From positions 68,502 through 132,501 of the forward strand of contig JAPSHX010000005.1 in assembly GCA_031179305.1 (NCBI GenBank): a stretch of DNA of 64,000 bases, written 5' to 3'. Positions 55,331-63,347 of the stretch are shown piece after piece. A program made the translations under genes and the position numbers. Numbering within the stretch: the stretch's first letter is position 1; the number at the start of each line of letters is the position of its first letter. The notes below the pieces were generated by a model. The model ran no database searches. It had not been told where the DNA came from and was given only the letters and a program-made list of their open reading frames with translations. The DNA comes from Paenarthrobacter sp. (GTDB lineage Bacteria > Actinomycetota > Actinomycetes > Actinomycetales > Micrococcaceae).

Positions 55331-57124
55331 TCACTCGAGCGATCCCTTGATGAGCGCGACGAGATCATCACCATGCGTCAGCTGCGGATGGTGCCCGGCG
55401 CCCGGCACCGAGATCAGCTGAACATTCGGAAGTGACTTGAGCTGCTCAACCACACCCGGGGCCAGGGGGTCATCACCTCCCGTGACGATGCGGACCGTGC
55501 CGGTGAATCGCCACAGCGCTTCCCGAAGCTCGGTACGCCACGGCTTCGATCCCGCAAGGGCCAGGTGCTCGGATACCCTCTTGGCGCTGCTTCGCTTGAG
55601 GTCACTGAGACTGGACTCCAGAGCAGCCGCGCTCCCTCCTGACCCGGTCAGTTGGTGTGACAGCCGCGCCGGGTTGACGTGTCGCAAGTAGGCGGACACG
55701 AGCGGCCGCTTTCCGGCCGGGCCACCCATCGGGACCTGGAGAAAGAACGGTGCTATCAGCGTGAGGGACTTGACCTGCCCGGGGAGCCGGTCAGCCGCGA
55801 CTACCGCCGCAGCCGCACCGATCGAGTGGCCAATGAGGTCAGCAGGTTCCCCACCCAACACAGCAGGCAGCCACTTTTCCCAGTCCTGAACGCCTGTTCC
55901 ACCACTCAGGCCGAGTCCGGGCAGGTCTACAACCCGGGCGCCGATACCCGACGCCACTTCGGCCCACGTATCTGCGTTGAGCGGTAAGCCGGGAAAGACC
56001 ACCCTGCTGGACCTGGCTACGCCGAGCTCAAATGTCCTTAGACCGCCAACGCCTGCGAATCGACGACCGTCAGCCGTGACTGCGCCAAACCGATGCGCAG
56101 CCAGGTGGTCGGCCCACCGCTCCAGCGACACCAGCACATCCGGCATCGGAATCCTGTGCCTGGCGGCGAACTCGATGGCTGAATCTGTCGGATACCGGTC
56201 AGCTGACATGAACGTCAGCGTCTCAGGATCTGCCTTGGTGATCCGCTGCGGGAGCCGCTTGATGACACCGATCGGCATTCTTAACCGCGGGACCTTGACA
56301 CCGAGATGACGGCCAACGTGCGTGAGCAGATCTGCAAGCGGCGGGGTGGCGTCGTCGAGAATCCAATAGGCCTTGCCGTCAGCAACCGGATCGACCGCCG
56401 CTGCAGTCATGAAGGCCGCCAGATAGTCGACCGTGACGACCGGGAGGAACGTTTCTTGGTTTCCAGGCAGTGCGGCCATGGTGCCGTCCCAGATCTGCCC
56501 AATGGTGGTGGCCAGCCCGATGAGTTGATCGGACTCACCGGTCACGCTGTCCCCGATCACACTGGCCGGATTGACGATGGTCCAAGGGACTCCCCGCTCC
56601 AGCGCCCGGGCTTGAAAGATGGCGTCGGATTCCACCTTTGAGGCTTCATAGGCTCCAAGTTCCTCGTAGACCGCGGCGCGATGGTCCTCTGACCATGGAA
56701 CGGTCGCGGGGTCCTGCCCGCCGACGCGGTAGCCCGAGACGTGGACGACACGCTGCAGATTGGGGAGTTCTCCGGCAAAGTCAATGAGCTTCTCGACGAT
56801 GCCGACGTTCGCACTGCGTGCCTCCTGCGCGGTCATTCCGAACCGATACAACCCGGCGCAGTTATGGATCTCGGTGATGAACGGGAATGCCGAGGGGCCG
56901 CCCTCGACGATCTCTGGAGCATCGAAGTCGACGATCGTCGTGCTGATGCTCCCCACCAAACCATGCTCCCTGGCCCATCCCTCGACCCGCGCTCCGGACT
57001 CTGGGGTACGAACTGCCGCCGTGACGTTAGCGCCAGCTTCAGCAAGGGACAGGACGAGGTGCCGGCCGACCATTCCCGAAGCCCCGAAGACCAGGGCATG
57101 ACGGGAGTCTTCATGTGGTGTCAT
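55331..57124 (-). CDS. Fusion of NAD(P)-dependent SDR and alpha/beta hydrolase
   Basis: 597 residues. Residues 1-345 are an extended short-chain dehydrogenase: glycine motif GASGMVG (14-20), catalytic Y159-x3-K163, and a C-terminal substrate domain. Residues 365-597 are an alpha/beta hydrolase with nucleophile S434 in GHSIG, acidic residue in GGDDPLAPG (551-552) and histidine in GAGHHPQ (578-579). All catalytic residues of both halves appear intact. The start overlaps the TetR stop (ATGA), forming a two-gene operon. The substrate is unknown; a reductase acting on an ester or acyl compound that the hydrolase then opens is conceivable. Confidence 0.85.
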   Translation of the reverse strand: MTPHEDSRHALVFGASGMVGRHLVLSLAEAGANVTAAVRTPESGARVEGWAREHGLVGSISTTIVDFDAPEIVEGGPSAFPFITEIHNCAGLYRFGMTAQEARSANVGIVEKLIDFAGELPNLQRVVHVSGYRVGGQDPATVPWSEDHRAAVYEELGAYEASKVESDAIFQARALERGVPWTIVNPASVIGDSVTGESDQLIGLATTIGQIWDGTMAALPGNQETFLPVVTVDYLAAFMTAAAVDPVADGKAYWILDDATPPLADLLTHVGRHLGVKVPRLRMPIGVIKRLPQRITKADPETLTFMSADRYPTDSAIEFAARHRIPMPDVLVSLERWADHLAAHRFGAVTADGRRFAGVGGLRTFELGVARSSRVVFPGLPLNADTWAEVASGIGARVVDLPGLGLSGGTGVQDWEKWLPAVLGGEPADLIGHSIGAAAAVVAADRLPGQVKSLTLIAPFFLQVPMGGPAGKRPLVSAYLRHVNPARLSHQLTGSGGSAAALESSLSDLKRSSAKRVSEHLALAGSKPWRTELREALWRFTGTVRIVTGGDDPLAPGVVEQLKSLPNVQLISVPGAGHHPQLTHGDDLVALIKGSLE

Positions 57125-57720
57125 CGCGTCCCGCCAACGGTCTTGCAGCGCTGGTTAATGAGCTCTGCCACGACATCAGCGGCCGACAGCAGGGGTTGGG
57201 TGCTTTGCATGGCGCGAGAGACGATCACCGCCCCCTCGATCGTTGATACAACAACGGTTGCCAGGGATTTGGCCTCCTCGGCGTCAAGACCACTGGCTTC
57301 GAGGAGCGCGGATGTCGGGGTGATCCACGACTCGAAGGCAGCTGCACACGCCTGCCTCAGCCGCTCGCTTTCCGCGCCCATCTCCAGGGTGACGACGGAG
57401 ACGGGGCAACCCAGCCGGAAGTTGCTCTCGCTGACGATGGCGGTCAAGGCCTCAATCGCGGCGCGGGCAGCCTCAGCCGCGCTCCCCGCGGAAACTGCGG
57501 CCTCTGCAATGAGTGCTTCGAACTGTTTCGCGGCGAGCTCAACCGCTGCGACGCCAAGCCCCTCCTTCCCATCGGGGAAGTGGAAGTAAACCGACCCCTT
57601 CGGTGCTGCCGCGTGTTCGATCACGGAATTCAGCCCCGTGCCGCTGTAGCCACTTGTTTGGATGAGCTGGAGCATGGACTCCGTGAGCCGTGCTTTTGTC
57701 AGGTTCCCTTTTATTGCCAT
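57121..57720 (-). CDS. TetR family regulator (LmrA/YxaF-like)
   Basis: 199 residues. The helix-turn-helix ESMLQLIQTSGYSGTGLNSVIEHAAAPKGSVYFHFPDGKEGLG, with its FPDGKEGL end, and the following cysteine (FRLGCPVSVVTLEM) are typical of the LmrA/YxaF group. Start is the ATG at 57720; the frame is open upstream to 57894 but includes the operator. A perfect palindrome lies ten bases upstream. It overlaps the SDR-hydrolase gene, the probable target. Confidence 0.92.
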   Translation of the reverse strand: MAIKGNLTKARLTESMLQLIQTSGYSGTGLNSVIEHAAAPKGSVYFHFPDGKEGLGVAAVELAAKQFEALIAEAAVSAGSAAEAARAAIEALTAIVSESNFRLGCPVSVVTLEMGAESERLRQACAAAFESWITPTSALLEASGLDAEEAKSLATVVVSTIEGAVIVSRAMQSTQPLLSAADVVAELINQRCKTVGGTR

Positions 57721-57729
57721 AACCAAATA

Positions 57730-57743
57730 ATAGACCGGTCTAT
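57730..57743. promoter_or_regulatory. LmrA/YxaF-type operator before the TetR/SDR-hydrolase operon
   Basis: ATAGACCGGTCTAT is a perfect 14-bp palindrome, ten bases before the regulator's ATG and next to a TATATA -10-like sequence on the minus strand. It agrees with the TAGA-N-CGGTCTA type boxes known for B. subtilis LmrA and YxaF, whose sequence family the regulator shares. It would allow autorepression. Confidence 0.8.
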
Positions 57744-57929
57744 ATATTTTGCAAACTGCTGACTGCCCTGCGCACAAGCCAGCAGTGGGTCGTTCCGACG
57801 TACCTAGGACTCCCAGGGCCAGCTTGAGTGGCTGTTTTCTGCCGCCGCGCCGCCTAGGCTGAAACCCGAACCCATGTCGAATCTGGAAAGCCACATGCCT
57901 GGGTACCAGCCACTATCGAGGAGCGCCCC

Positions 57930-58802
57930 ATGAGGATTGCAGTCACCGGCGGAAGCGGAAAACTGGGCAGGAGCGTGGTCCGACGTCTTACGCAGGACGG
58001 CCACGAGGTGCTCAACATGGACCGCGCAGGCACGCGCGGCCGGGGTTACGTCAACGTTGACCTTCGAAATTACGGCCAGGTCCTCGATGTCATCCTGGGC
58101 CTGGATGACCAACACGACGGCCTGGACGCGATAGTTCACTTGGCAGCCATTCCAGCACCGGGGCTGGCCCCGGATGCTGCAATCTTTGAGAACAACATGG
58201 TCTCCACCTACAACGTGTTCCAGGCGGCGCGGAGAGCGGGCATCAAGAAGGTGGTCTATGCCTCCAGCGAGACCGTGCTGGGACTCCCCTTCGACATCGA
58301 GCCTCCCTACATTCCCGTGGATGAGGAGTACGCGGCCCGGCCGGAAAGCACCTACTCGCTGGTTAAGCATCTGGAAGAGCAGATGGCCATCCAACTGACG
58401 CGATGGGATCCGGAGTTGAGCATCACGGCGCTGCGCTTCTCAAATGTCATGGACCCCGAGGACTACGACGCGTTCCCGTCCTTCAACTCCGACGCAAACC
58501 TCCGGAAATGGAACCTCTGGGGCTACATCGACGCCCGGGATGGCGCCCTTGCGGTGGTAAGGGCCTTGGAACATGGAGAACAGGGCTTTGAGACCTTCAT
58601 CATTGCCGCCGCCGATACCGTGATGAGCCGAAGCAGCGCCGAATTGGCTGCCGAAGTCTTCCCCGGCGTCGAGGTCCTCAAGGAACTTGGCGAGCACGAA
58701 ACCATGCTGTCCATTGACAAAGCCCGCAGGTTGTTGGGCTTTGAGCCGGAGCATAGCTGGCGCAACGTCCACTCCAACCGCACCACGCCAACCGAAGACT
58801 GA
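57930..58802 (+). CDS. NAD-dependent epimerase/dehydratase family protein
   Basis: 290 residues. The Rossmann motif VTGGSGKLG is at 5-13, the catalytic YSLVK motif (Y-x3-K) follows ARPEST, and VVYASSETVLG supplies the serine. It is an extended SDR acting probably on a sugar or nucleotide-sugar; the spectrum is not defined by sequence. GAGGAGCG precedes the ATG. It is divergent from the TetR gene, so the palindrome could affect both. Confidence 0.9.
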   Translation: MRIAVTGGSGKLGRSVVRRLTQDGHEVLNMDRAGTRGRGYVNVDLRNYGQVLDVILGLDDQHDGLDAIVHLAAIPAPGLAPDAAIFENNMVSTYNVFQAARRAGIKKVVYASSETVLGLPFDIEPPYIPVDEEYAARPESTYSLVKHLEEQMAIQLTRWDPELSITALRFSNVMDPEDYDAFPSFNSDANLRKWNLWGYIDARDGALAVVRALEHGEQGFETFIIAAADTVMSRSSAELAAEVFPGVEVLKELGEHETMLSIDKARRLLGFEPEHSWRNVHSNRTTPTED

Positions 58803-58828
58803 CACCGCCCACCGGCCGACGCGCGCGA

Positions 58829-58881
58829 CGGCCCACCCCTTAGCTGCAGTCTCCTGCAAGCACTCGTAAAGGGATGGGCCG
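58829..58881 (-). terminator. Hairpin after the bkd operon
   Basis: CGGCCCACCCCTT (58829-58841) and AAGGGATGGGCCG (58869-58881) form a 13-bp stem with one G-U pair on the minus strand, over a 27-base loop. It lies 19 bases after the E2 stop, between convergent genes. There is no U-rich tail. Confidence 0.5.
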
Positions 58882-58899
58882 GGCGCAGCTTCGGACGCG

Positions 58900-60357
58900 T
58901 CAGATCATGGTCATGACCATGGCAGGGTCGGCCAGGAGTGAGCCGAGGTCCGCAAGGAATCGTGACCCCTGTTCCCCATCCACCAAGCGGTGGTCGAAGG
59001 ACAGGCTGAGCGACATGACCTGCCGAACGGCGAGTTCGTCGTTAACAACCCACGGCGCCTTCCTCACAGCGCCGAGGGCCACAATGGCGGCCTCGCCCGG
59101 GTTCAGGATGGGAGTTCCGGCGTCGATGCCGAACACGCCGATGTTGGTGATGGAGATGGTGCCGCCAGACAAGTCCGACGGCGACGTCTTTCCTGTCCGC
59201 GCCGTATCAGTCAGTTCAGTTAGCGCCGTGGAGAGCTCACGCAGCGTCAGCCGGTTCGCGTCCTTGATGTTCGGGACCGTCAGGCCCCGGGGTGTTGCGG
59301 CTGCGATGCCCAGGTTCACGTAATTGAACTGGACAATTTCCTGGTTGGCCTCATCCCACCGCGAGTTCAACGATGGGTTGTTCCGCAACGCCACCAGAAC
59401 CGCCTTGGCCGCAATGGTCAGGGGCGTCAGCTTGTAGCCTTCGAATGCCTTATTGCCCTTGAGCCTGGCCAGCAATTCCATGGTTGCCGTGACGTCCACC
59501 GTGAGGAACTCCGTCACATGCGGGGCAGTGAACGCGCTCTGCACCATGGCTGCGGCTGTGAACTTGCGAACGCCCTTAATGGGCGTTCGGGTTTCCCGCT
59601 CACCCTGTGCAGCAGAACCTGGAGCCTCAGCTGGAGGTTCCGGTGTACCGGAGAAGTTCTGAACGTCCTCGCGGGTGATGAGCCCGCCCGGTCCGGTTCC
59701 GGGAACGAGCTCCAGGTCTACCCCCAGGTCACGGGCGAGCTTCCGGACCGGCGGGGTGGAGCGCGGTCGCTCGGAGGTTTCAGGCTCTACTTGACGTGAC
59801 GCCACTGGCTCGGCGCCTGCCGGCGCCTCCGGGATTGGAGACTTCATTTCCTGGGCCTGACCGCGGGCACGCCGCGTTGGGCGACCGGAATGTTCGACGA
59901 CGGCGCCGTACCCCACCAGGTTCGGCTCACGTTTCGCGGGGCTCCCCACCCCATCGGCGGCAGCGGCGGCGGCACCCTTGGGCGATGTCTCGACGACGGC
60001 CCGGTCACCAGAGGAATCGTCACCAGCGGATACGCCATCAGCGGACCCCGTCCCAGCAGACCCTTTACCAGCAACAGGTGCGCTGCCCCCGTTGGAGGAG
60101 CCGGCGTCGTCAACCTCGAACGAAACGATCGGCTTGCCAACCTCCACCACGGTGCCGGGCTGCTCATGAAGTTCCGCCACCACTCCTGCGAACGGCGAGG
60201 GCAACTCGACAACGGCCTTGGCGGTTTCAACCTCGGCGATGACCTGGTTCAGCGTAACGGTATCCCCCACCGCCACTTTCCAGCTCAGGATTTCCGATTC
60301 GGTCAGGCCCTCGCCAAGGTCCGGCAGCCTGAATTCCTTGATCATGGTGGCGGTCAT
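58900..60357 (-). CDS. bkdC: Branched-chain 2-oxoacid dehydrogenase E2 (dihydrolipoyl acyltransferase)
   Basis: 485 residues: one lipoyl domain with the acceptor lysine in EVETAKAVVELPSP (K47), a long Ala/Pro/Gly-rich linker, a peripheral subunit-binding domain (RSTPPVRKLARDLGVDLELVPGTGPGGLITREDV) and a catalytic acyltransferase domain with LSFDHRLVDGEQGSRFLADL holding the catalytic histidine. E3 is encoded elsewhere. The gene overlaps bkdB by four bases. Confidence 0.95.
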   Translation of the reverse strand: MTATMIKEFRLPDLGEGLTESEILSWKVAVGDTVTLNQVIAEVETAKAVVELPSPFAGVVAELHEQPGTVVEVGKPIVSFEVDDAGSSNGGSAPVAGKGSAGTGSADGVSAGDDSSGDRAVVETSPKGAAAAAADGVGSPAKREPNLVGYGAVVEHSGRPTRRARGQAQEMKSPIPEAPAGAEPVASRQVEPETSERPRSTPPVRKLARDLGVDLELVPGTGPGGLITREDVQNFSGTPEPPAEAPGSAAQGERETRTPIKGVRKFTAAAMVQSAFTAPHVTEFLTVDVTATMELLARLKGNKAFEGYKLTPLTIAAKAVLVALRNNPSLNSRWDEANQEIVQFNYVNLGIAAATPRGLTVPNIKDANRLTLRELSTALTELTDTARTGKTSPSDLSGGTISITNIGVFGIDAGTPILNPGEAAIVALGAVRKAPWVVNDELAVRQVMSLSLSFDHRLVDGEQGSRFLADLGSLLADPAMVMTMI

Positions 60358-61364
60358 CCTTCCAGTCCACTCAGCGAATTGCGGCGGCCCAGGGCGCGGT
60401 CCACGCCGTCGAGAATTCGGTCCAGGTCCGGCAAGTGGTGCATTTCGAGCTTCGAGTAAGGGTAGGGAACATCGAAACCGGTAATCCGGACCGGAGCGGA
60501 CTCCAAATAATGGAAGCAGCGTTCGGTGATGCTTGCGGCGATCTCGGCGCCGAGGCCACCGGATTGGCCGGCCTCGTGGGTGATAACCAGCCGACCGGTC
60601 TTGCGAACAGAAGTTTCGACGACGGGGTAGTCCACAGGGGCCAGGGAGCGGAGATCTATGACTTCCACGGAAATGCCCTCATCGGCCGCGGCCATGGCAG
60701 CGTCCTTGGCGGTTTTAACGAGGGGACCGTAGGCAACCAGCGTCACGTCAGACCCTTTCGTGACCACGGCAGCCTTGTCCAAAGGAAGTGCAGTGGAAAG
60801 GTCAAGGGTCTCATCCACGTCGCCCTTGTCGTGGTAACGCCGTTTGGGCTCGAAGTAGAGGACGGGGTCATCGGACGCGATGGCCTGCTGAATCATCGTG
60901 TAGGCATCCTGCGGATTTGAGACAGCTACCACCCGGAGGCCGGAGGTGTGTGTGAAATACGCCTCGGGTGATTCGGAATGGTGCTCCGGCGATCCAATGC
61001 CACCACCGAACGGAACACGGATGGTGATGGGCATCTTTACCCGCCCTTGGGTCCGGTAATGCATCTTGGCTACCTGGCTGACGATCTGGTCGAACGCCGG
61101 GTAGATGAAGCCATCGAACTGGATCTCGCACACCGGCCGGTAGCCACGGTAGGCCAAGCCAACTGCGGTGCCGATAATGCCGGACTCGGCCAGCGGCGAA
61201 TCGATCACCCTGTGCTTCCCGAAATCTTTCTGCAGCCCATCCGTGACGCGGAAAACGCCGCCGAGCGAACCGATGTCTTCTCCCATGAGGACTACTTTGG
61301 GGTCGTTCTCGAGGGACTTCCGGAGGCCGGCATTGATGGCTCGGGCAAAAGTGAGCTTGGACAT
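60354..61364 (-). CDS. bkdB: Branched-chain 2-oxoacid dehydrogenase E1 beta subunit
   Basis: 336 residues with MGEDIGSLGGVFRVTDGLQKDFG, DSPLAESGIIGTAVGLAYRGYRPVCEIQFDGFIYPAFDQIVSQVAK, and VPFGGGIGSPEHHSESPEAYFTHTSGLRVV typical of BCKDH E1beta. C-terminal transketolase domain present. It decarboxylates branched-chain 2-oxoacids with E1alpha and TPP. Overlaps bkdA by one base and bkdC by four. Confidence 0.95.
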   Translation of the reverse strand: MSKLTFARAINAGLRKSLENDPKVVLMGEDIGSLGGVFRVTDGLQKDFGKHRVIDSPLAESGIIGTAVGLAYRGYRPVCEIQFDGFIYPAFDQIVSQVAKMHYRTQGRVKMPITIRVPFGGGIGSPEHHSESPEAYFTHTSGLRVVAVSNPQDAYTMIQQAIASDDPVLYFEPKRRYHDKGDVDETLDLSTALPLDKAAVVTKGSDVTLVAYGPLVKTAKDAAMAAADEGISVEVIDLRSLAPVDYPVVETSVRKTGRLVITHEAGQSGGLGAEIAASITERCFHYLESAPVRITGFDVPYPYSKLEMHHLPDLDRILDGVDRALGRRNSLSGLEG

Positions 61365-62506
61365 CAGAGTGCACCTTCCTCGACTGGCTGGTTGAAACTG
61401 TTCAGGTAGCGCGAGTAGTGGTCCTTCTGGCGTTCAATCCAGGAATTGGGTGTGCTGTAGACGTGGTTGAAAACATCCAACGGCTGCGGGTCCGGCATAT
61501 CGATGCAACTGGACCGAAGTTCCGCGGCCACCGCATCGGCCTTGGCCTTCACGCGGGTTTCAACGTCCTCGGTCAGCAGTCCCTTGGCCTCCAGCAGTTT
61601 GCGCAGCCTCAGGATCGGATCCTTGGCGGCCCAATCCTCCAGTTCGATGGGGTCACGGTACCGGGTGGGGTCATCAGCGGTGGTGTGCGGACCCATGCGG
61701 TAGGTGACGGCCTCAATGAAGGTAGGTCCGCCGCCCTTGCGCGCCCTGTCCAAGGCGACCCGAGTCGCAGCCATGACAGCCAGGACATCGTTGCCATCAA
61801 CCCGCATGCTCGGGATACCGAAGCCGGTGGGCCTGTCAGCCAGCTGAACGTGGGACTGCACACGAACGGGCTCGGATATTGCCCAATGGTTGTTCTGGCA
61901 AAAGAACACCACGGGAGCCTGGTAACTCGCGGCGAACACCATGGCCTCGTTCACGTCGCCTTCACTCGTGGCACCATCGCCAAAGTAGGCAAGGACCGCA
62001 GTGTTGGCGCCATCCAACTGGACACCCATGGCGTAGCCGGTTGCGTGCAGGCTCTGGGAACCAATAATGATCTGAGGTGTCGCCAGATTGATGCGCAGGG
62101 GATCCCAGCCATAAGAGGCGTTTCCTCGCCAGACGCGGGCAATCTCGGAGAGGTGGGCGCCACGGACATAGGCCACGCCGCTTTCCCGGTAGCTCGGGAA
62201 GACGAAGTCATCGTCCCTCAGCGAGCGGCTGGAGCCGATCTGGGCCGCTTCCTGCCCCAGCAGCGGCGGCCACAATGCCAGCTCCCCCTGCCGCTGCAAT
62301 GCCGTAGCCTCCGCATCAATGCGGCGAATAACGGTCATGTCCTCATACAAGGAGCACAGTTGCTCATCGCCGATGTCCTTGACCCAGATATCAAATTCGG
62401 GGTGGCTGATGCGCTCGCCGTCCGGCGACACCAACTGGAGCAGATCGCCGCCAGTCCTCAAGGGATTTTGTGCACTATGTCCTGGGCGTGGAGTGTCATG
62501 GTGCAC
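61364..62506 (-). CDS. bkdA: Branched-chain 2-oxoacid dehydrogenase E1 alpha subunit
   Basis: 380 residues from the GTG at 62506. The TPP motif GDGATSEGDVNEAMVFAASYQAPVVFFCQNNHWAISEP and the phosphorylation-loop-like YRMGPHTTADDPTRYRDP are typical of the BCKDH E1alpha/PdhA group (M. tuberculosis Rv2497c). The N-terminus is uncertain: the GTG lacks clear ribosome-site spacing. A TTG at 62461 (giving 365 residues) is overlapped by the stop of a 13-codon ORF with a good ribosome site. First gene of the operon, with a promoter in the spacer to the Lrp gene. Confidence 0.9.
   Translation of the reverse strand: MHHDTPRPGHSAQNPLRTGGDLLQLVSPDGERISHPEFDIWVKDIGDEQLCSLYEDMTVIRRIDAEATALQRQGELALWPPLLGQEAAQIGSSRSLRDDDFVFPSYRESGVAYVRGAHLSEIARVWRGNASYGWDPLRINLATPQIIIGSQSLHATGYAMGVQLDGANTAVLAYFGDGATSEGDVNEAMVFAASYQAPVVFFCQNNHWAISEPVRVQSHVQLADRPTGFGIPSMRVDGNDVLAVMAATRVALDRARKGGGPTFIEAVTYRMGPHTTADDPTRYRDPIELEDWAAKDPILRLRKLLEAKGLLTEDVETRVKAKADAVAAELRSSCIDMPDPQPLDVFNHVYSTPNSWIERQKDHYSRYLNSFNQPVEEGAL
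62458..62499 (-). other. Possible leader ORF overlapping the E1 alpha start
   Basis: ATG at 62499 with GGGAG six bases upstream opens a 13-residue ORF (MTLHAQDIVHKIP) in a different frame. Its TGA overlaps an in-frame TTG of E1 alpha (TTGA). This would allow translational coupling of bkdA, starting at the TTG. It could also be chance. Confidence 0.35.
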
Positions 62507-62627
62507 TCCCTTGCCCGCCTGATCCGTTAACACAGGTGATCGCAACCTTCCGGCTCGTTTTCGTCGGCGCTGGCGGGACTTGTGATCCTGTCGCAGACCG
62601 GCCCTCCGGCACCTTCGCCGGAGTTAA

Positions 62628-62645
62628 TTGTGACCCTACTCACAA
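62628..62645. promoter_or_regulatory. Probable Lrp/AsnC operator at the bkd promoter
   Basis: TTGTGA (62628-62633) and TCACAA (62640-62645) form a perfect inverted repeat over six bases. It covers the -10 of the bkd promoter and lies about 85 bases before the Lrp/AsnC gene, so binding would repress or modulate bkd. Confidence 0.6.
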
Positions 62646-62661
62646 CACGCATCAGGTACAA
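62633..62661 (-). promoter_or_regulatory. Promoter of the bkd operon
   Basis: On the minus strand TTGTAC (62656-62661) and TAGGGT (62633-62638) are 17 bases apart. The -10 lies inside the TTGTGA/TCACAA palindrome. The transcript would have a leader of about 125 bases before the E1 alpha GTG. Confidence 0.55.
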
Positions 62662-62728
62662 CTACTCTTGTTGAAGTTGAGCATTCTGCCCTGTTTTGGC
62701 GTTCAGCTCCGTGCTAATCTTGCGCATT

Positions 62729-63199
62729 ATGCAACCCTTGGATGGCACTGACACCCGACTCCTTTCCGCCATGGCCAAGGACCCCCGCGGGACGGTGGTG
62801 GCGCTGGCGCAAAAGCTGGGATTGTCCCGCAACACAGTGCAGGCCCGCATGGCCCAGCTCGAGAAGAAGCACGCGTTCCTCTCCTTCGAGCGGAGGATCA
62901 ATCCAGTGGCCCTCGGTTATCCGCTGACGGCATTCATCACCGTCCATGTACAGCAGCAGAAACTGGCCTCACTTGCCCAAGACCTGGCCGACATTCCGGA
63001 GATCCTGGAAGGCTTCGGCCTAACGGGCTCCGCGGACCTGTTGCTGCGGGTTGTAGCCCTGGACGCGGAGGACCTTTACCGCATCAACGGGAAGATCCTC
63101 GGCTGCGAAGGTGTGGACCGGACCGATACGGCACTGGCCATGCGGGAGATGATCCCCTACCGGGTGCAGCCATTGCTGGGGCGTCGCACGGATACATGA
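62729..63199 (+). CDS. Lrp/AsnC family regulator (BkdR-like)
   Basis: 156 residues. The N-terminal helix-turn-helix DTRLLSAMAKDPRGTVVALAQKLGLSRNTVQARMAQLEKK is followed by a RAM ligand domain (PLTAFITVHVQQQ; LTGSADLLLRVVALDAEDLYRI). Lrp-type regulators such as BkdR of Pseudomonas control branched-chain 2-oxoacid dehydrogenase genes and respond to the amino acids. The ATG at 62729 follows a TAATCT -10-like element by eight bases and lacks a ribosome site, so the transcript is nearly leaderless. Divergent from bkdA. Confidence 0.93.
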   Translation: MQPLDGTDTRLLSAMAKDPRGTVVALAQKLGLSRNTVQARMAQLEKKHAFLSFERRINPVALGYPLTAFITVHVQQQKLASLAQDLADIPEILEGFGLTGSADLLLRVVALDAEDLYRINGKILGCEGVDRTDTALAMREMIPYRVQPLLGRRTDT

Positions 63200-63347
63200 T
63201 TTTCCCTTTCTACCTGCAGTTATTCCCGGCGAACCCTTGCCCGGGGAAGCGGACTTGCGATTTGATGCAAGAGGACGCATCGGGGACCGTCCAGAGGTTC
63301 CCGGCCAGGTGGTGGCGCTGCCGAAGGCTGCCGAAAGGGGCACTACC

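Noticed and set aside
61364..62545. Frameshift at the start of E1 alpha joining the 13-codon ORF to the main frame
   Set aside because: The main frame is intact with good start options, and the short ORF has no similarity to known E1 alpha N-termini; kept only as a possible leader ORF.
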